Shown here: one piece after another, positions 1 to 9,737 of the stretch
Layout: each line of letters begins with the position of its first letter
How positions within the stretch are numbered: position 1 is the first letter of the stretch
NCBI GenBank assembly: GCA_903839035.1
Contig: CAIMAQ010000041.1
Location: 16,732-80,731, forward strand
DNA length: 64,000 nucleotides
DNA from: an uncultured Opitutia bacterium
GTDB lineage: Bacteria; Verrucomicrobiota; Verrucomicrobiia; Opitutales; Opitutaceae
Direction: 5' to 3'
The notes under the pieces: generated by a model
Told to the model about the DNA's origin: nothing
The model's input: only the letters and a program-made list of their open reading frames with translations
The model's database searches: none
Translations under genes and position numbers: made by a program

Positions 1-1067
<1,067 letters not shown>

Positions 1068-1086
1068 GAACCTTGGAAGCAATCGG

Positions 1087-1758
1087 CTATACGCGCGAAG
1101 GCAAATCAGGTTCGACGCGTTTCGACCGGCGAGCTTCCCGACCACTGGAGCACCGCTGGACCAAAAAAGACAGGCCCATCACCAGAATCATCCACCCTTT
1201 CAGTTTCATCCCGCCGAGCCGGTGATTCCAGGCCTGGCCCAGGTAGTAACGCGCCTTGGACTGGTTCAATTCCGCTGTCCGTAGTCGCGCATCGAGCTTG
1301 CTGAGTTCGATCTCCAGCCCGTCCCGTTCCCAACCCGTCCGCCGGTAGTCCGCCTGCCACGTTCTGACGCGGTCTGCCGACTCTACCCGTTGCCTTTCCA
1401 GCTTCTCCCGTCGCTCACTGTTGGCCTTTTGCTGGGCATCGCCCGTGAGCCTGTCCCAGCTGCTGTCGAGGCTCTTGAGCTGGGTAATGATACCGTCCGA
1501 CTGTTCGATGCGCGCCTCCTCCGTCGCGATGTCCGCCGTGAGCTTTGCCATTCGCTGATGCACGTCGATCAACGCCGCTTGCACCTTGGCCCGCTCGCTA
1601 TTGATCGAGCGTATCGTCTCCGCTTGTCGGGCATCGTAATCGCCTTGGTACAGCAGACCCAGCCACAGCGCTCCCGCTGACAGCACCAGCCCGAGAATCA
1701 GGCCGGTCGCGACGACTTTGATCCCAATCCAGCGGCGAAATTCCGTAAAAAAGCCCAT
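1087..1758 (-). CDS. Hypothetical membrane-anchored coiled-coil protein
   Basis: The 223-aa product is not recognised as a named family. Residues about 12-37 form an N-terminal membrane segment. Residues about 45-175 are rich in E, R, K, Q and A with heptad-like spacing and should form a long coiled coil. A second hydrophobic stretch (about 187-200) precedes a short basic tail. The likely topology is two membrane passes with an extracytoplasmic coiled coil. It lies just upstream of uvrB on the same strand, but nothing links it to DNA repair. Clean start and codon use like its neighbours support a real gene. Confidence 0.75.
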   Translation of the reverse strand: MGFFTEFRRWIGIKVVATGLILGLVLSAGALWLGLLYQGDYDARQAETIRSINSERAKVQAALIDVHQRMAKLTADIATEEARIEQSDGIITQLKSLDSSWDRLTGDAQQKANSERREKLERQRVESADRVRTWQADYRRTGWERDGLEIELSKLDARLRTAELNQSKARYYLGQAWNHRLGGMKLKGWMILVMGLSFLVQRCSSGREARRSKRVEPDLPSRV

Positions 1759-1898
1759 GTATCATGCCCCGTTTACAGGGCGATTAGTCAGGGTATTCAA
1801 GGTCCGGGCCAGCCCGAAGCCAATTGCTAAACCCGCTGATTCCAACCATGTTTGCATCATTCGAAACGGCACCCCTCCGTCATCAACCACTTAGTTCC

Positions 1899-3173
1899 AT
1901 GTCCAAAGCTATCATCTCCTCCCTGTACAGCTCCGACGTCTTCACCATGGCCTGCCGCCAGTTCGACCAGGCCGCCGACGCCATCAGCCTGCCCGAGGCC
2001 ATTCGCGACCGTACCAAGTACCCTCGTCGCTGCCTCGCCGTCAGCCTGCCCGTCCGCCGTCTCGACGGCAGCGTGACTGTCTTCGAGGGCTACCGCGTCC
2101 AGCACAACCTCTCCACCGGCCCGTCCAAGGGCGGCATCCGTTTCCACCAGGACGTCACCATCGGCGAGGTCGCCGCCCTTGCCATGTGGATGAGCTGGAA
2201 GTGCTCCCTCGTTGGCCTGCCCTACGGCGGCGCCAAAGGCGGCGTCATCGTTGATCCGAAGCAGCTTTCCGAGGGTGAACTCGAGCATCTTTCCCGCCGC
2301 TACATGCAGGAAATGGTCAACTTCCTCGGGCCGCACACCGACGTCCCCGCGCCCGATGTCGGCACCAACGAGAAGATCATGGGCTGGATGATGGACACCT
2401 ACTCCACCCACGTCGGCCACCTCTCCCCGGCTGTCGTCACCGGCAAGCCCATCGCCCTCGGCGGCTCGCAGGGCCGCCGCGAGGCCACCGGTGCCGGCGT
2501 CGCCTACCTGATTAAGAAGTACCTCGAGGACATGAAGATCCCGATCAACAAGGCCACCGCCGTCATCCAGGGTTTTGGCAACGTCGGCAGCGAGACCGCC
2601 CTCGCGCTGGACGCTTACGGAGCGAAGATCATCGCAATCTCTGACTACACCGGCGGCGTCTACAACGCCAAGGGGATCAACATCAAGAAGGCCCTCGCCT
2701 ACATCGCCTACGCCAAGACCCTGAAAGACTTCGACGGCGCCGAGCCCATCTCCAATGAGAAGCTCCTCGAGCTGAAGTGCACCGTCCTTGTTCCCGCCGC
2801 TCTCGAGCGCGTGATCACCGACAAGAACGCCAAGAAGCTCCAGTGCCGCCTCCTCGCCGAAGCCGCCAACGGCCCGACGACCAACGCCGCCGACAAGATC
2901 ATTGAGGACCGCGGCGACATCGAGCTCATCCCCGACGTGCTCTGCAATTCCGGCGGCGTGATCGTGTCGTACTTTGAGTGGCTGCAGAATCTCTCGAGTT
3001 TCTACTGGAGCCGCGACGAGGTCATGCAGAAGCTCTACGTGATGCTCGACAAGGCAAAGGATTCCGTCGACGCCCAGAAGCGGAAATTCAAGTTCAGCCG
3101 CCGCCTCGCCGCCCTCACCCTCGGCATCGGCCGCGTCGCCGAGGCCAAGGCTGCGCGCGGACTGTTCCCCTAA
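1899..3173 (+). CDS. gdhA: Glu/Leu/Phe/Val dehydrogenase family, glutamate dehydrogenase
   Basis: Catalyses reversible oxidative deamination of glutamate to 2-oxoglutarate and ammonium in the cytoplasm. With the ATG at 1899 the protein is 424 aa, the size of hexameric NAD-type enzymes. Visible motifs are the catalytic-lysine segment PYGGAKGG (108-115, Lys113), the Asp in APDVGTN (about 153), and the Rossmann loop GFGNVGS (225-231). An in-frame ATG at 1824 would add 25 residues with no conserved character (MLNPLIPTMF...), so the start giving MSKAIISSLY is preferred. NAD versus NADP preference cannot be read with certainty. It is the first gene of a plus-strand stretch; a small lipoprotein gene follows after 29 bp. 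Confidence 0.95.
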   Translation: MSKAIISSLYSSDVFTMACRQFDQAADAISLPEAIRDRTKYPRRCLAVSLPVRRLDGSVTVFEGYRVQHNLSTGPSKGGIRFHQDVTIGEVAALAMWMSWKCSLVGLPYGGAKGGVIVDPKQLSEGELEHLSRRYMQEMVNFLGPHTDVPAPDVGTNEKIMGWMMDTYSTHVGHLSPAVVTGKPIALGGSQGRREATGAGVAYLIKKYLEDMKIPINKATAVIQGFGNVGSETALALDAYGAKIIAISDYTGGVYNAKGINIKKALAYIAYAKTLKDFDGAEPISNEKLLELKCTVLVPAALERVITDKNAKKLQCRLLAEAANGPTTNAADKIIEDRGDIELIPDVLCNSGGVIVSYFEWLQNLSSFYWSRDEVMQKLYVMLDKAKDSVDAQKRKFKFSRRLAALTLGIGRVAEAKAARGLFP

Positions 3174-3202
3174 TCAACAAGCCGCACTGGCGTCGGCAAT
3201 CC

Positions 3203-3628
3203 ATGCGAACGCCTCGCTTTCTCTTTGCCGGCATTCTTGCCGTTCTGATCACTTGCACTGGCTGCTCCAATCCGATCATTAAGCCCCGGACCGCCCGCCT
3301 GACATCGTCCAAAGAGAGAGGATTTCCCTACATGCTGCGCATTGAGTTAGTTCAGAAGATGCGATTCAATGTTCACCAGTTTAGGCCAGCGAACGCGGAT
3401 ATCCCGATGGAATGCTTCGTAATGCTTCGTCGAGATAGCGGCACACTAACCACGGGAGACTTTTACGTCGGTTCCTTGGGCAGCACGAGTCCGATGCCTA
3501 CGCGAGGCACCGTGGTATTTAGCGGAAATCGAGTCCAGATCACCGCTGAGCTAGCCCGAGACGCCGATCCCACCAAGGGCTGGGAAGCTTTGCTCGCAAA
3601 TGGCGATTACCTGTTAACAAAAGAATGA
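3203..3628 (+). CDS. Small predicted lipoprotein
   Basis: The 141-aa product begins with a basic n-region, a hydrophobic core and the lipobox-like ITCTGC ending at Cys22, so it should be a signal peptidase II substrate anchored to a membrane. The mature part is polar and beta-rich (short T/S/V-rich strands) with no family that I recognise. The start was placed at MRTPRFLF because it gives a proper signal peptide; the open frame continues upstream inside gdhA without signal features. It is probably cotranscribed with gdhA by position, though no functional link is visible. Confidence 0.75.
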   Translation: MRTPRFLFAGILAVLITCTGCSNPIIKPRTARLTSSKERGFPYMLRIELVQKMRFNVHQFRPANADIPMECFVMLRRDSGTLTTGDFYVGSLGSTSPMPTRGTVVFSGNRVQITAELARDADPTKGWEALLANGDYLLTKE

Positions 3629-3783
3629 AGTAAAGGCCGGACCCGAGTGGTCACACCTGGACTCTTGTTAGTTGCGACTGACGAACGGGCCAGGAAGGTC
3701 CTCCCTCAAATTCGCGGACAGCTTGGCCATGGCTCCGTCCGGATCTTGAACGCCGAGCGTTTTTCGCGCACACTTTCACCCCA
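3629..3783. other. Intergenic region, nothing distinct
   Basis: 155 bp between the lipoprotein and the DUF1348 gene. No clear promoter pair, terminator or RNA fold was found by eye. Confidence 0.4.
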
Positions 3784-4263
3784 ATGAACCTCACGGAAAA
3801 TCCCCGTCCACCCTTGCCCCCGTTTGACGCCGAGACGGCCGCCCGGAAGGTCCGTATGGCGGAAGACGCCTGGAACACCCGCAGCCCGGAGAAGGTTTCA
3901 CTCGCCTACACCCCGACCAGCACCTGGCGCAACCGCTCGGAGTTTCTCACCGGTCGCGTGGCCATCGTCGAGTTTCTGACCCGCAAGTGGAGCAAGGAAC
4001 TCGAGTATCGCCTGATCAAGGAACTTTGGGCCTTCCACGGCAACCGCATCGCCGTGCGCTTCGCCTACGAGTGGCACGACAGCACGGGCCACTGGTTTCG
4101 TTCCTACGGCAATGAGAACTGGGAGTTCGACGCCCACGGCTTTATGCAGCGGCGCATTGCCAGCATCAACGACCTCCCGATCCAGGAGAGCGACCGGAAG
4201 TATCATTGGCCGCTGGGCCGCCGCCCCGACGATCATCCGTCTCTTTCTGATCTTGGTCTGTGA
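3784..4263 (+). CDS. DUF1348 family protein (NTF2-like fold)
   Basis: The 159-aa protein matches the DUF1348 pattern: an early segment [22 protein letters not shown], a [12 protein letters not shown] block (about 47-58), the [13 protein letters not shown] and [13 protein letters not shown] strands (86-120), and the [19 protein letters not shown] tail (about 128-147). The family adopts a SnoaL/NTF2 cone fold and is often annotated as nuclear transport factor 2 family; its substrate is unknown. Length fits the family (about 155 aa). No Shine-Dalgarno precedes the ATG (sequence caccccaATG). It begins a run of three small plus-strand genes containing another NTF2-fold protein. Confidence 0.88.
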   Translation: MNLTENPRPPLPPFDAETAARKVRMAEDAWNTRSPEKVSLAYTPTSTWRNRSEFLTGRVAIVEFLTRKWSKELEYRLIKELWAFHGNRIAVRFAYEWHDSTGHWFRSYGNENWEFDAHGFMQRRIASINDLPIQESDRKYHWPLGRRPDDHPSLSDLGL

Positions 4264-4396
4264 CTCAATTCGTCTGGGAGCCTCGCAGGAGCTAGGCCTT
4301 AACATGACAGAAACGCGCTTCCAAAGCGCCTGTTCCCATGGTGAAATCCTCCAACGCCTTTGATTTGCCGGTTCCCCGAACTGCGCAAACATTACA

Positions 4397-5215
4397 ATGA
4401 GCCTCCCGGTTAACGACCACGACTTCGCCGGCGCGATTCCCCAGATATACGAGTCGCACCTTGTGCCGCTCATCTTCGATCCCTACGCGGCCGACTTGGC
4501 CATGCGGCTGGCTGCGCGGAGGCCCCAGCGGGTGCTCGAACTGGCTGCTGGAACCGGGGCGGTCACACGGGCGCTGGCCGCCGCTCTGCCTGCCAGTGTC
4601 CCTCTTGTCGCCACGGATTTAAACTCCGCGATGCTGGATCAGGCCCGGGCCCGCGGAACGACACGTCCGGTCGAATGGCGGCAGGCTGACGCGATGCAGC
4701 TGCCGTTTCCCGATGCTGCGTTTGATGCGGTCGTATGCCAGTTCGGCATCATGTTTTTTCCGGACAAGGCCAGGGCGCATGCGGAAGTGCGGCGTGTGCT
4801 GCGCCCAGGCGGGGTGTACCTGTTCAACGTTTGGGACCAAATCAGGGAAAACGAGTTTGCCGACGTCATCAGTCAGGCCCTCGCGACCCTGTTCCCGAAA
4901 AATCCCCCGCGTTTCATGGCCCGCACGCCCCACGGCTACTTCGACCACGCGGTCATTGCGGCAGACCTAGAGAAAGGTGGTTTTGCCACGACCCCTAGGA
5001 TCGAAACCGTCGCACTGCGCAGCCGGGCGGAATCAGTCCGCATCCCCGCTGTTGCCTACTGTCAGGGCACGCTGCTCCGCTCGGAAATTGAAGCGGTGGA
5101 CCGCACCCGTCTGGGCGAAGCGACCGATGTCGCCACGCGCGCGCTCACCGAGCGCTTCGGCCCCGGCCCGGTCGAAGGCAAGATACAAGCCCACGTCATC
5201 ACCATCGAACGCTGA
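4397..5215 (+). CDS. Class I SAM-dependent methyltransferase (UbiE/Methyltransf_11 type)
   Basis: A soluble 272-aa class I methyltransferase. Motif I reads VLELAAGTGAVTRAL (about 47-61), the acidic strand-2 motif VATDLNSAML follows, then QADAMQLPFPDAAFDAVVCQFG (motif II region) and the RVLRPGGVYLFNVWD block (about 133-147). This is the arrangement of small-molecule methyltransferases of the UbiE group. The acceptor cannot be predicted; the remaining domain after residue 150 probably forms the substrate lid. It lies 133 bp after the DUF1348 gene and 91 bp before an NTF2-fold gene on the same strand. Confidence 0.88.
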   Translation: MSLPVNDHDFAGAIPQIYESHLVPLIFDPYAADLAMRLAARRPQRVLELAAGTGAVTRALAAALPASVPLVATDLNSAMLDQARARGTTRPVEWRQADAMQLPFPDAAFDAVVCQFGIMFFPDKARAHAEVRRVLRPGGVYLFNVWDQIRENEFADVISQALATLFPKNPPRFMARTPHGYFDHAVIAADLEKGGFATTPRIETVALRSRAESVRIPAVAYCQGTLLRSEIEAVDRTRLGEATDVATRALTERFGPGPVEGKIQAHVITIER

Positions 5216-5306
5216 CCCTCTCATTCCCCCTCTTGCAGGTCCATGCCTCCATTGCGTCAACCGGAAGGCTCGACCGGGCTGGCCGGTTACCTTTTCTCTC
5301 TTATTC

Positions 5307-5675
5307 ATGCCAGCTCCTCTACTTCCCGAAGCCGTCGTCCAACGTCAGCTCGACGCCTACAACGCCCGCGACCTTGACGCCCTGCTCGCGATCTACAGCG
5401 ACGACGCCGAGATGTTCGAGCATCCTTCGAAACTCGTGGCCCGCGGCTCAGCCGAACTGCGCCAGCGGTTCACGTTCCGCTTTCAAGAGGCCAACCTCCA
5501 CGCCGTTTTGCTGAATCGCATCGTCTGCGGCTCCACCGTGATCGACCGTGAGCGCGTCACCCGCACTTTCCCAGAGGGTCCCGGTGAGATCGAATTGGTG
5601 ATGATCTACGAGGTAAACGCCGGCCGCATCACCCGCGCCTGGACCATTGCCGGCGAGAAAAAGTTCTTCGCCTGA
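5307..5675 (+). CDS. NTF2/SnoaL-like domain protein (steroid delta-isomerase-like fold)
   Basis: Starting at the ATG giving MPAPLLPEAVVQRQ, the product is 122 aa, the normal size of single SnoaL-like domains. The opening QRQLDAYNARDLDALLAIYSDD (about 12-33) with FEHPSKLVARGSAELRQRF is the typical helix-alpha1/alpha2 and acid-rich loop of the family. Such proteins serve as isomerases, hydrolases or ligand-binding scaffolds; the role here is unknown. The frame is open further upstream within the methyltransferase gene, but that extension has no family resemblance. It converges on the MFS gene with a 4-bp gap. Confidence 0.85.
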   Translation: MPAPLLPEAVVQRQLDAYNARDLDALLAIYSDDAEMFEHPSKLVARGSAELRQRFTFRFQEANLHAVLLNRIVCGSTVIDRERVTRTFPEGPGEIELVMIYEVNAGRITRAWTIAGEKKFFA

Positions 5676-5679
5676 AACG

Positions 5680-6876
5680 TCAGGCAGCCCCCGCGCTGGC
5701 CGGCGGCAACCCTCGATTGGCCCGAAGCCGCAGCACGATCGGCAGCATGAGTGCCGGGGCCAGCGCCGAGACCGCCAGACCCCAGTGCAGATCCCGCCGG
5801 TCCGCCACCCAGCCCACGATCCATGGCATGCAGATGCCGCCCGCATTCCCGAACGCCGCCAACCCGCCATACATGCTCGCGCCGCCCTCCGGGTAACGAT
5901 CGGCTGTCACCGCCAGCATCGTCGGCCAAAGGCAGCTACCCGTGAATCCGACGGCGATGCAGAGGCTCAGCGCCAGCAACGGCACCGGAAGAAAGGCCCC
6001 GCCCACGAACAGCAGCACCGAAAAACCGCAGCTCCAGGCCATCACGCGATAGGAATCCAGCCGCGCCCCCGCGGCGCCCACCGCCATCCGGCTGACCGCC
6101 ATCGCCACGGAAAAAAACAGCAGCGCCACCCCGCCGACCCATGCCGGGAAACCGAGTGAGATTTCCGCATAGGCCGGCAGCCACTGCACCATCCCGGCTT
6201 CCGTGGCGCCGCCCAGAAAGATCGCGGCCAGCGCCGCCCAAAACCAGCCGCGCCGCAGCAGGGTACGCAGCGGCATCCGCCCGCCCTCCACCGACAGGCC
6301 CGGGAACGTCAGCGGCAAAAAAGCCAGGAACAAGCCGGCCGGAAGCGGCAGGAACACCACGCAGGTGGCCCGCCAACCGAGGCCGGCCCCCAACATCAGC
6401 GTGCCGGCCAGAATGGTCACCACCGCCCCCACACAATAAAAGGAGTGCAACCAGTTCAGCGCGGCCGACCGGCGCGTGGGATTGAGCGCGGCAACGACCG
6501 GACTTAACACCATATCCAGGAGACCCGCCCCGAGCCCGAGGAAAAAGACCGCCGCACCCAGCAGGACATAATTGCTGGCAAGCGCGGCCGCAACCAGGCC
6601 CAGCGCAATGAGCAGGTTGCCCAGCAGGGCGAAGGGCTTGGCCCCCCATCGGTCCGCCAACGGGCCGGTTACCAGAATGCCGGCCACGAGGCCGGCAAAG
6701 GTCCAGGCCCCAAGCCGGCCGAGCTGCTCCTGCGTCAGCCCGCTCGCGCCGCCAAAGGTGTGGCTGATCGTGGTGAGGAAGACCGGGAGCAGATTCAGCC
6801 CGATCGCGATACACATCATCGCCCCATAACAAAGCAGCGTGAGCACGGACAATGGAGCGCGAGCAGACGCGGACAT
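5680..6876 (-). CDS. MFS transporter (FucP/YfkF-like permease)
   Basis: The 398-aa protein, started at MSASARAPLSVLTLL, shows about 12 hydrophobic segments and the MFS loop 2-3 signature in GPLADRWGAKP (about 74-84), placing it in the inner membrane as a secondary carrier. The layout, with a compact central loop and small N- and C-termini, resembles the fucose-permease-like branch, but the substrate cannot be assigned. The frame is open 45 codons further upstream, but that stretch is Arg/Ser/Cys-rich and unlike an MFS N-terminus, so the internal ATG was chosen. It stands alone, converging with the NTF2-fold gene and lying 150 bp downstream of the antiporter gene. Confidence 0.85.
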   Translation of the reverse strand: MSASARAPLSVLTLLCYGAMMCIAIGLNLLPVFLTTISHTFGGASGLTQEQLGRLGAWTFAGLVAGILVTGPLADRWGAKPFALLGNLLIALGLVAAALASNYVLLGAAVFFLGLGAGLLDMVLSPVVAALNPTRRSAALNWLHSFYCVGAVVTILAGTLMLGAGLGWRATCVVFLPLPAGLFLAFLPLTFPGLSVEGGRMPLRTLLRRGWFWAALAAIFLGGATEAGMVQWLPAYAEISLGFPAWVGGVALLFFSVAMAVSRMAVGAAGARLDSYRVMAWSCGFSVLLFVGGAFLPVPLLALSLCIAVGFTGSCLWPTMLAVTADRYPEGGASMYGGLAAFGNAGGICMPWIVGWVADRRDLHWGLAVSALAPALMLPIVLRLRANRGLPPASAGAA

Positions 6877-7026
6877 TCGGTCAGCCGAAGACAGGCGCCC
6901 GGCAAGCGCAACGCCCAAGCACGCGAACCGGGAAAAAGCTTGTTTACCGCACGCCCACCTTGGCTGTGACCGGCATGAATTCGCGTCTATTCGCGTCCCT
7001 TCGCGGTTCAACCAGGATGTCGTGAA

Positions 7027-8463
7027 TCACAGCCACCAGAAGCACGCTGCCATCACCAGCGTCGGTGCCAGCGCGCCGAGCAGCAGGCCCACGGGCGAGA
7101 CGCCCTCGGGAAAGAACTTGCTGAGAATCGCCTGACCGGCCGGGTTGGGGGCATTCGCGATGACCGTCAGGCCACCGCCGGTCACGGCCCCGGCCACCAC
7201 GGCGTACTTGAGGGCCTCGGAAAAACTGGGCACCAGCGTCGCGAGATAGGTAATCGCGGCATTGTCGTTGAAGGCCGTCAGCGCCGTCGCCCCGAGGAAC
7301 AGGCTGGGCTCATTCAGGCTCTGCAGCACCGGCGAGATCCACCAGCCCTGCAGTCCGCCGTGCACCACGAGCCCCGCGAGAAAAAAGCCGACCAGCATCG
7401 GCGGGGCCAGGTCGATCTCCGTCTGGTGGTGCGCCGTGGCCTGCGTGAACGCCAGGAAGAACAGGAATGCCCCGATGAACAGCGCCGGATAGTGCGCCGC
7501 CCACACTGCAAATCCCAGGAAGGCCAGGTGGGTAAGAGTGATCCAGAGCGGCACGGGCTCCTCCGCCTCGTCTGCGGCCGACTTGGTCGCCGGCTGCATC
7601 GCGGCAAACTCCGCTCGAAATATTAAAAAGTAGAGCACGGTCGCCCCGACAATGCCCACCCCGGCTTTCCAGCCGAAATACTGCACCATGAACAGCAGGT
7701 CCCACTTCCAGGTCGCCGCCACCATTAGCACCGGCGGCGCCGCAAAATGCGTGAATGTCCCGCCCACCGAGATGTTCACGAACAGCAGCCCGATCGTGGC
7801 GTATTTCAGCCGCGGACTCGGCTTCAAACCATAGAAATGCTTCGCCAGCAGCAGTGCCGCGATGGTCATGGCCGCCGGCTCCGTGATGAACGAGCCCAGG
7901 ATGGGCGCGACGATCAGCGTCGAGAGCCACCATGCCGCCGGCGAACCCTTCCCCAGCGAGGCCACCGCGCTCATCGTCCGCTCCGCCAGGAGCACCACTG
8001 GCCGCGTCGCCGCCATCGCCATCACCACGACGACGAACATCGGCTCCGTGTAATTCACCGTGGAACCGAGGTAATGGACCGCCGTGTCCACACCCTTGAA
8101 CGCCACGATCGCCACCCCCAGCGCGACCGCCCAGATACCAAAGATGGCCTCGATCTCCCCGAAAAAATGGAGCCCCTGCGCCAGAAAACTGACCTCGCCC
8201 GGCCGGCCGTCTTCGCCCGACCTACCCGTGCGGCCGGCCTTGGCCAGGCGCGCCTGATGCCGCTCTTCCACCACGTGCGACCAGTGACGGATTCTCCCCG
8301 CCATGAACGTGTGCACAATCGCCAGCGCGAAAATCAGTGTCGCCACCAGGTTGAACGGCTCCGCCTGGATGCGCGCGGTTAGCAGCTGGACCAACCCCGC
8401 GCCCGGGGCATCGGCGTAGGACTCGAGCGGATGAGGGAAAAGTGCGGGAGGTTGGGCCGTCAT
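7027..8463 (-). CDS. Putative Na+/H+ antiporter (PF07399-type)
   Basis: A 478-aa integral membrane protein with about 11-13 predicted helices and a hydrophilic insert near residues 60-90. It matches the putative Na+/H+ antiporter family by its full-length pattern, including the IVHTFMAGRIRHWSH N-terminal segment, the LLFVNISVGGTFTHFAAPP block (about 225-243) and the TALTAFNDNAAITYLATLVP block with acidic and Asn residues inside a helix (about 400-419). The family probably exchanges cations for protons, although transport by this branch is mostly inferred. The start codon overlaps the stop of the upstream SerB-like gene by ATGA, indicating translational coupling. Confidence 0.85.
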   Translation of the reverse strand: MTAQPPALFPHPLESYADAPGAGLVQLLTARIQAEPFNLVATLIFALAIVHTFMAGRIRHWSHVVEERHQARLAKAGRTGRSGEDGRPGEVSFLAQGLHFFGEIEAIFGIWAVALGVAIVAFKGVDTAVHYLGSTVNYTEPMFVVVVMAMAATRPVVLLAERTMSAVASLGKGSPAAWWLSTLIVAPILGSFITEPAAMTIAALLLAKHFYGLKPSPRLKYATIGLLFVNISVGGTFTHFAAPPVLMVAATWKWDLLFMVQYFGWKAGVGIVGATVLYFLIFRAEFAAMQPATKSAADEAEEPVPLWITLTHLAFLGFAVWAAHYPALFIGAFLFFLAFTQATAHHQTEIDLAPPMLVGFFLAGLVVHGGLQGWWISPVLQSLNEPSLFLGATALTAFNDNAAITYLATLVPSFSEALKYAVVAGAVTGGGLTVIANAPNPAGQAILSKFFPEGVSPVGLLLGALAPTLVMAACFWWL

Positions 8464-9101
8464 ATGATTTCCAGGATTTGGTCGAGCGCCTGCACAAAAA
8501 AACGGGCTTCCGTCTTCACCCTGGGCCGCGTGAGGTAGCGGCCAAAGCCCACGAAAACATCCACGACCGGCTTGGTTTCCAAGTCGCTCACGCCGTCTCC
8601 CACCATCACCACCTTCTCCGGCTGGTACTCCCGCCGGAGTTGCTCAATCACTCCGACCTTGCCGCCGGTGCGCGAGGTCGGCGCCGACTGGTCAAAGCCG
8701 TCGTAGCGGCCGTCGGCCGTGAAGTTCAGCTCCACCGCCACGATCCGCGCCACGCCCAGGAAATCCGCGAGCGGCTGAATGGCCTGCGTGAATCCACCGC
8801 TCACGATGACAGGCGTCCAACCCCGCGCCACCAGTGCCGTGATCGTCTCCCGCGCCGTCGGCTCGACCGTCTCGACATACCGGCGGCCCACCGTTGCGAG
8901 ATCCTCGCGCCGCGGCTCGATGATTTCCAGCCGGCGACCAAACACACTCTCGACCGACACGCGGCCCTCCATCGCATCGTTCGTCATCGCCTCCACCCGG
9001 CCCAGCACCGCCAGCCCACGCAGTCGCGCCAGCTCATCGATGCCCTCGATGGCGCTCAGCGTGCTGTCACAGTCCAGGCAGATCAGTTTGGTCGCAGGCA
9101 C
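8460..9101 (-). CDS. HAD-IB family phosphatase, phosphoserine phosphatase-like
   Basis: A cytoplasmic HAD phosphatase resembling SerB. The DxD nucleophile motif is LDCDSTLSAIEGIDELA (Asp10 and Asp12), motif II is VIVSGGFTQAI with the key Ser, and motif IV is KVVMVGDGVSDLETK with the Asp pair. SerB makes serine from phosphoserine; substrate choice in HAD-IB paralogues varies, so serB is not asserted. I chose the GTG start (213 aa, MPATKLICLDCDST). A TTG at 9140 would add 13 residues but lies in the U-tract of the rpmE terminator. It is coupled to the antiporter gene by a 4-bp overlap. Confidence 0.85.
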   Translation of the reverse strand: MPATKLICLDCDSTLSAIEGIDELARLRGLAVLGRVEAMTNDAMEGRVSVESVFGRRLEIIEPRREDLATVGRRYVETVEPTARETITALVARGWTPVIVSGGFTQAIQPLADFLGVARIVAVELNFTADGRYDGFDQSAPTSRTGGKVGVIEQLRREYQPEKVVMVGDGVSDLETKPVVDVFVGFGRYLTRPRVKTEARFFVQALDQILEII

Positions 9102-9140
9102 CGCACCACACAGGCAGCGCCGGGAAGTGTCCGCCAACAA

Positions 9141-9168
9141 AAAAAGCCCTCCGTTCCGGAGGGCTTGA
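9141..9168 (-). terminator. Rho-independent terminator of rpmJ-rpmE
   Basis: On the minus strand a perfect 10-bp stem AAGCCCTCCG / CGGAGGGCTT with a 3-nt loop (9144-9166) is followed directly by a run of T residues. It sits 28 bp after the rpmE stop and would separate the ribosomal genes from the SerB-like gene. Confidence 0.9.
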
Positions 9169-9193
9169 AAGGGTCGGAAGGGCCGGCAGCGGC

Positions 9194-9445
9194 TTACTTC
9201 TTCGTGACGCGCTTGAACTTCGAGGTGAACTTCTCGACGCGGCCGGCGGTGTCGACGAGGCGCTTCTCACCGGTGTAGGCGGGATGCGAGTCCATCGTCA
9301 CGTCGCGTGCGACGACGAAATATTCCACGCCATCGATCTGCTCCTTGCGGGCGGACTTCATGGTGGAACGGGTGAGGAAACGGCGGCCGGTACCGATATC
9401 GAGGTAGCAGACGTTGTTGAGGATGGGATGGCCTTCGGCTTTCAC
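9194..9445 (-). CDS. rpmE2: 50S ribosomal protein bL31, type B (zinc-free)
   Basis: A structural protein of the large ribosomal subunit near the subunit bridge. The 83-aa sequence has the type B layout: HP at 6-7, STMKSARKEQIDGVEYFVVARDVTMDSHP in the middle, and the YTGEKRLVDTAGRVEKF-x-x-KF tail. The CxxC pairs of zinc-binding type A bL31 are absent. The start is GTG (9445). It lies 17 bp downstream of rpmJ on the same strand and is followed by a strong terminator, so rpmJ-rpmE form a small operon like ykgO-ykgM of enterobacteria. Confidence 0.95.
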   Translation of the reverse strand: MKAEGHPILNNVCYLDIGTGRRFLTRSTMKSARKEQIDGVEYFVVARDVTMDSHPAYTGEKRLVDTAGRVEKFTSKFKRVTKK

Positions 9446-9462
9446 GGGAATAGGTGGTTTAA

Positions 9463-9588
9463 TCAGCCCTGCCGTGCTTTGTAGCGCGGCTCGACTTTGT
9501 TGATGACGTAGATCTTGCCCTTGCGACGCACGACCTGGCAGGCCGGGTGACGCTTCTTGGCGGATTTAATGGAGGAAACGACTTTCAT
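9463..9588 (-). CDS. rpmJ: 50S ribosomal protein bL36, cysteine-poor (YkgO-like) form
   Basis: A 41-aa large-subunit protein. The pattern [20 protein letters not shown] followed by [21 protein letters not shown] is that of the YkgO-type bL36. Classic bL36 binds zinc with three Cys and one His; here only one Cys (17) remains, so zinc binding is not expected. The frame continues upstream to 9837, but the ATG at 9588 gives the exact family N-terminus. It precedes the type B bL31 gene. No Zur-like palindrome was seen upstream, so this may be the constitutive copy in this organism. Confidence 0.95.
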   Translation of the reverse strand: MKVVSSIKSAKKRHPACQVVRRKGKIYVINKVEPRYKARQG

Positions 9589-9657
9589 AAAAGGGGTCAA
9601 AACAGAGCGCGTTCCCACCCCTGTCAACCGAAATGTCCGCCGGGTGCACTCACCCCG

Positions 9658-9697
9658 GTGCGGGTCGGGGGCAGGCAGGTCTGCGACCCGCCCTACT
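9658..9697. repeat. REP-like imperfect hairpin
   Basis: Read on the minus strand this is a GTAGGGCGGGTCGCAGACC-type sequence. The 8-bp arms GCGGGTCG (9660-9667) and CGACCCGC (9684-9691) flank a CAGG-repeat core. It lies between rpmJ and the small DUF551-like gene and resembles the GTAGGTCGGG element near 54.6 kb in its leading bases. It could be a REP-type repeat; copy number elsewhere in the genome would decide. Confidence 0.5.
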
Positions 9698-9737
9698 CCT
9701 TCACGGCCAGCCACATGGCCGGGCCGGGCCAATGTCC

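Noticed and set aside
9102..9140. TTG start at 9140 for the SerB-like phosphatase
   Set aside because: The codon lies within the T run of the rpmE terminator; the GTG at 9101 gives a normal HAD start.
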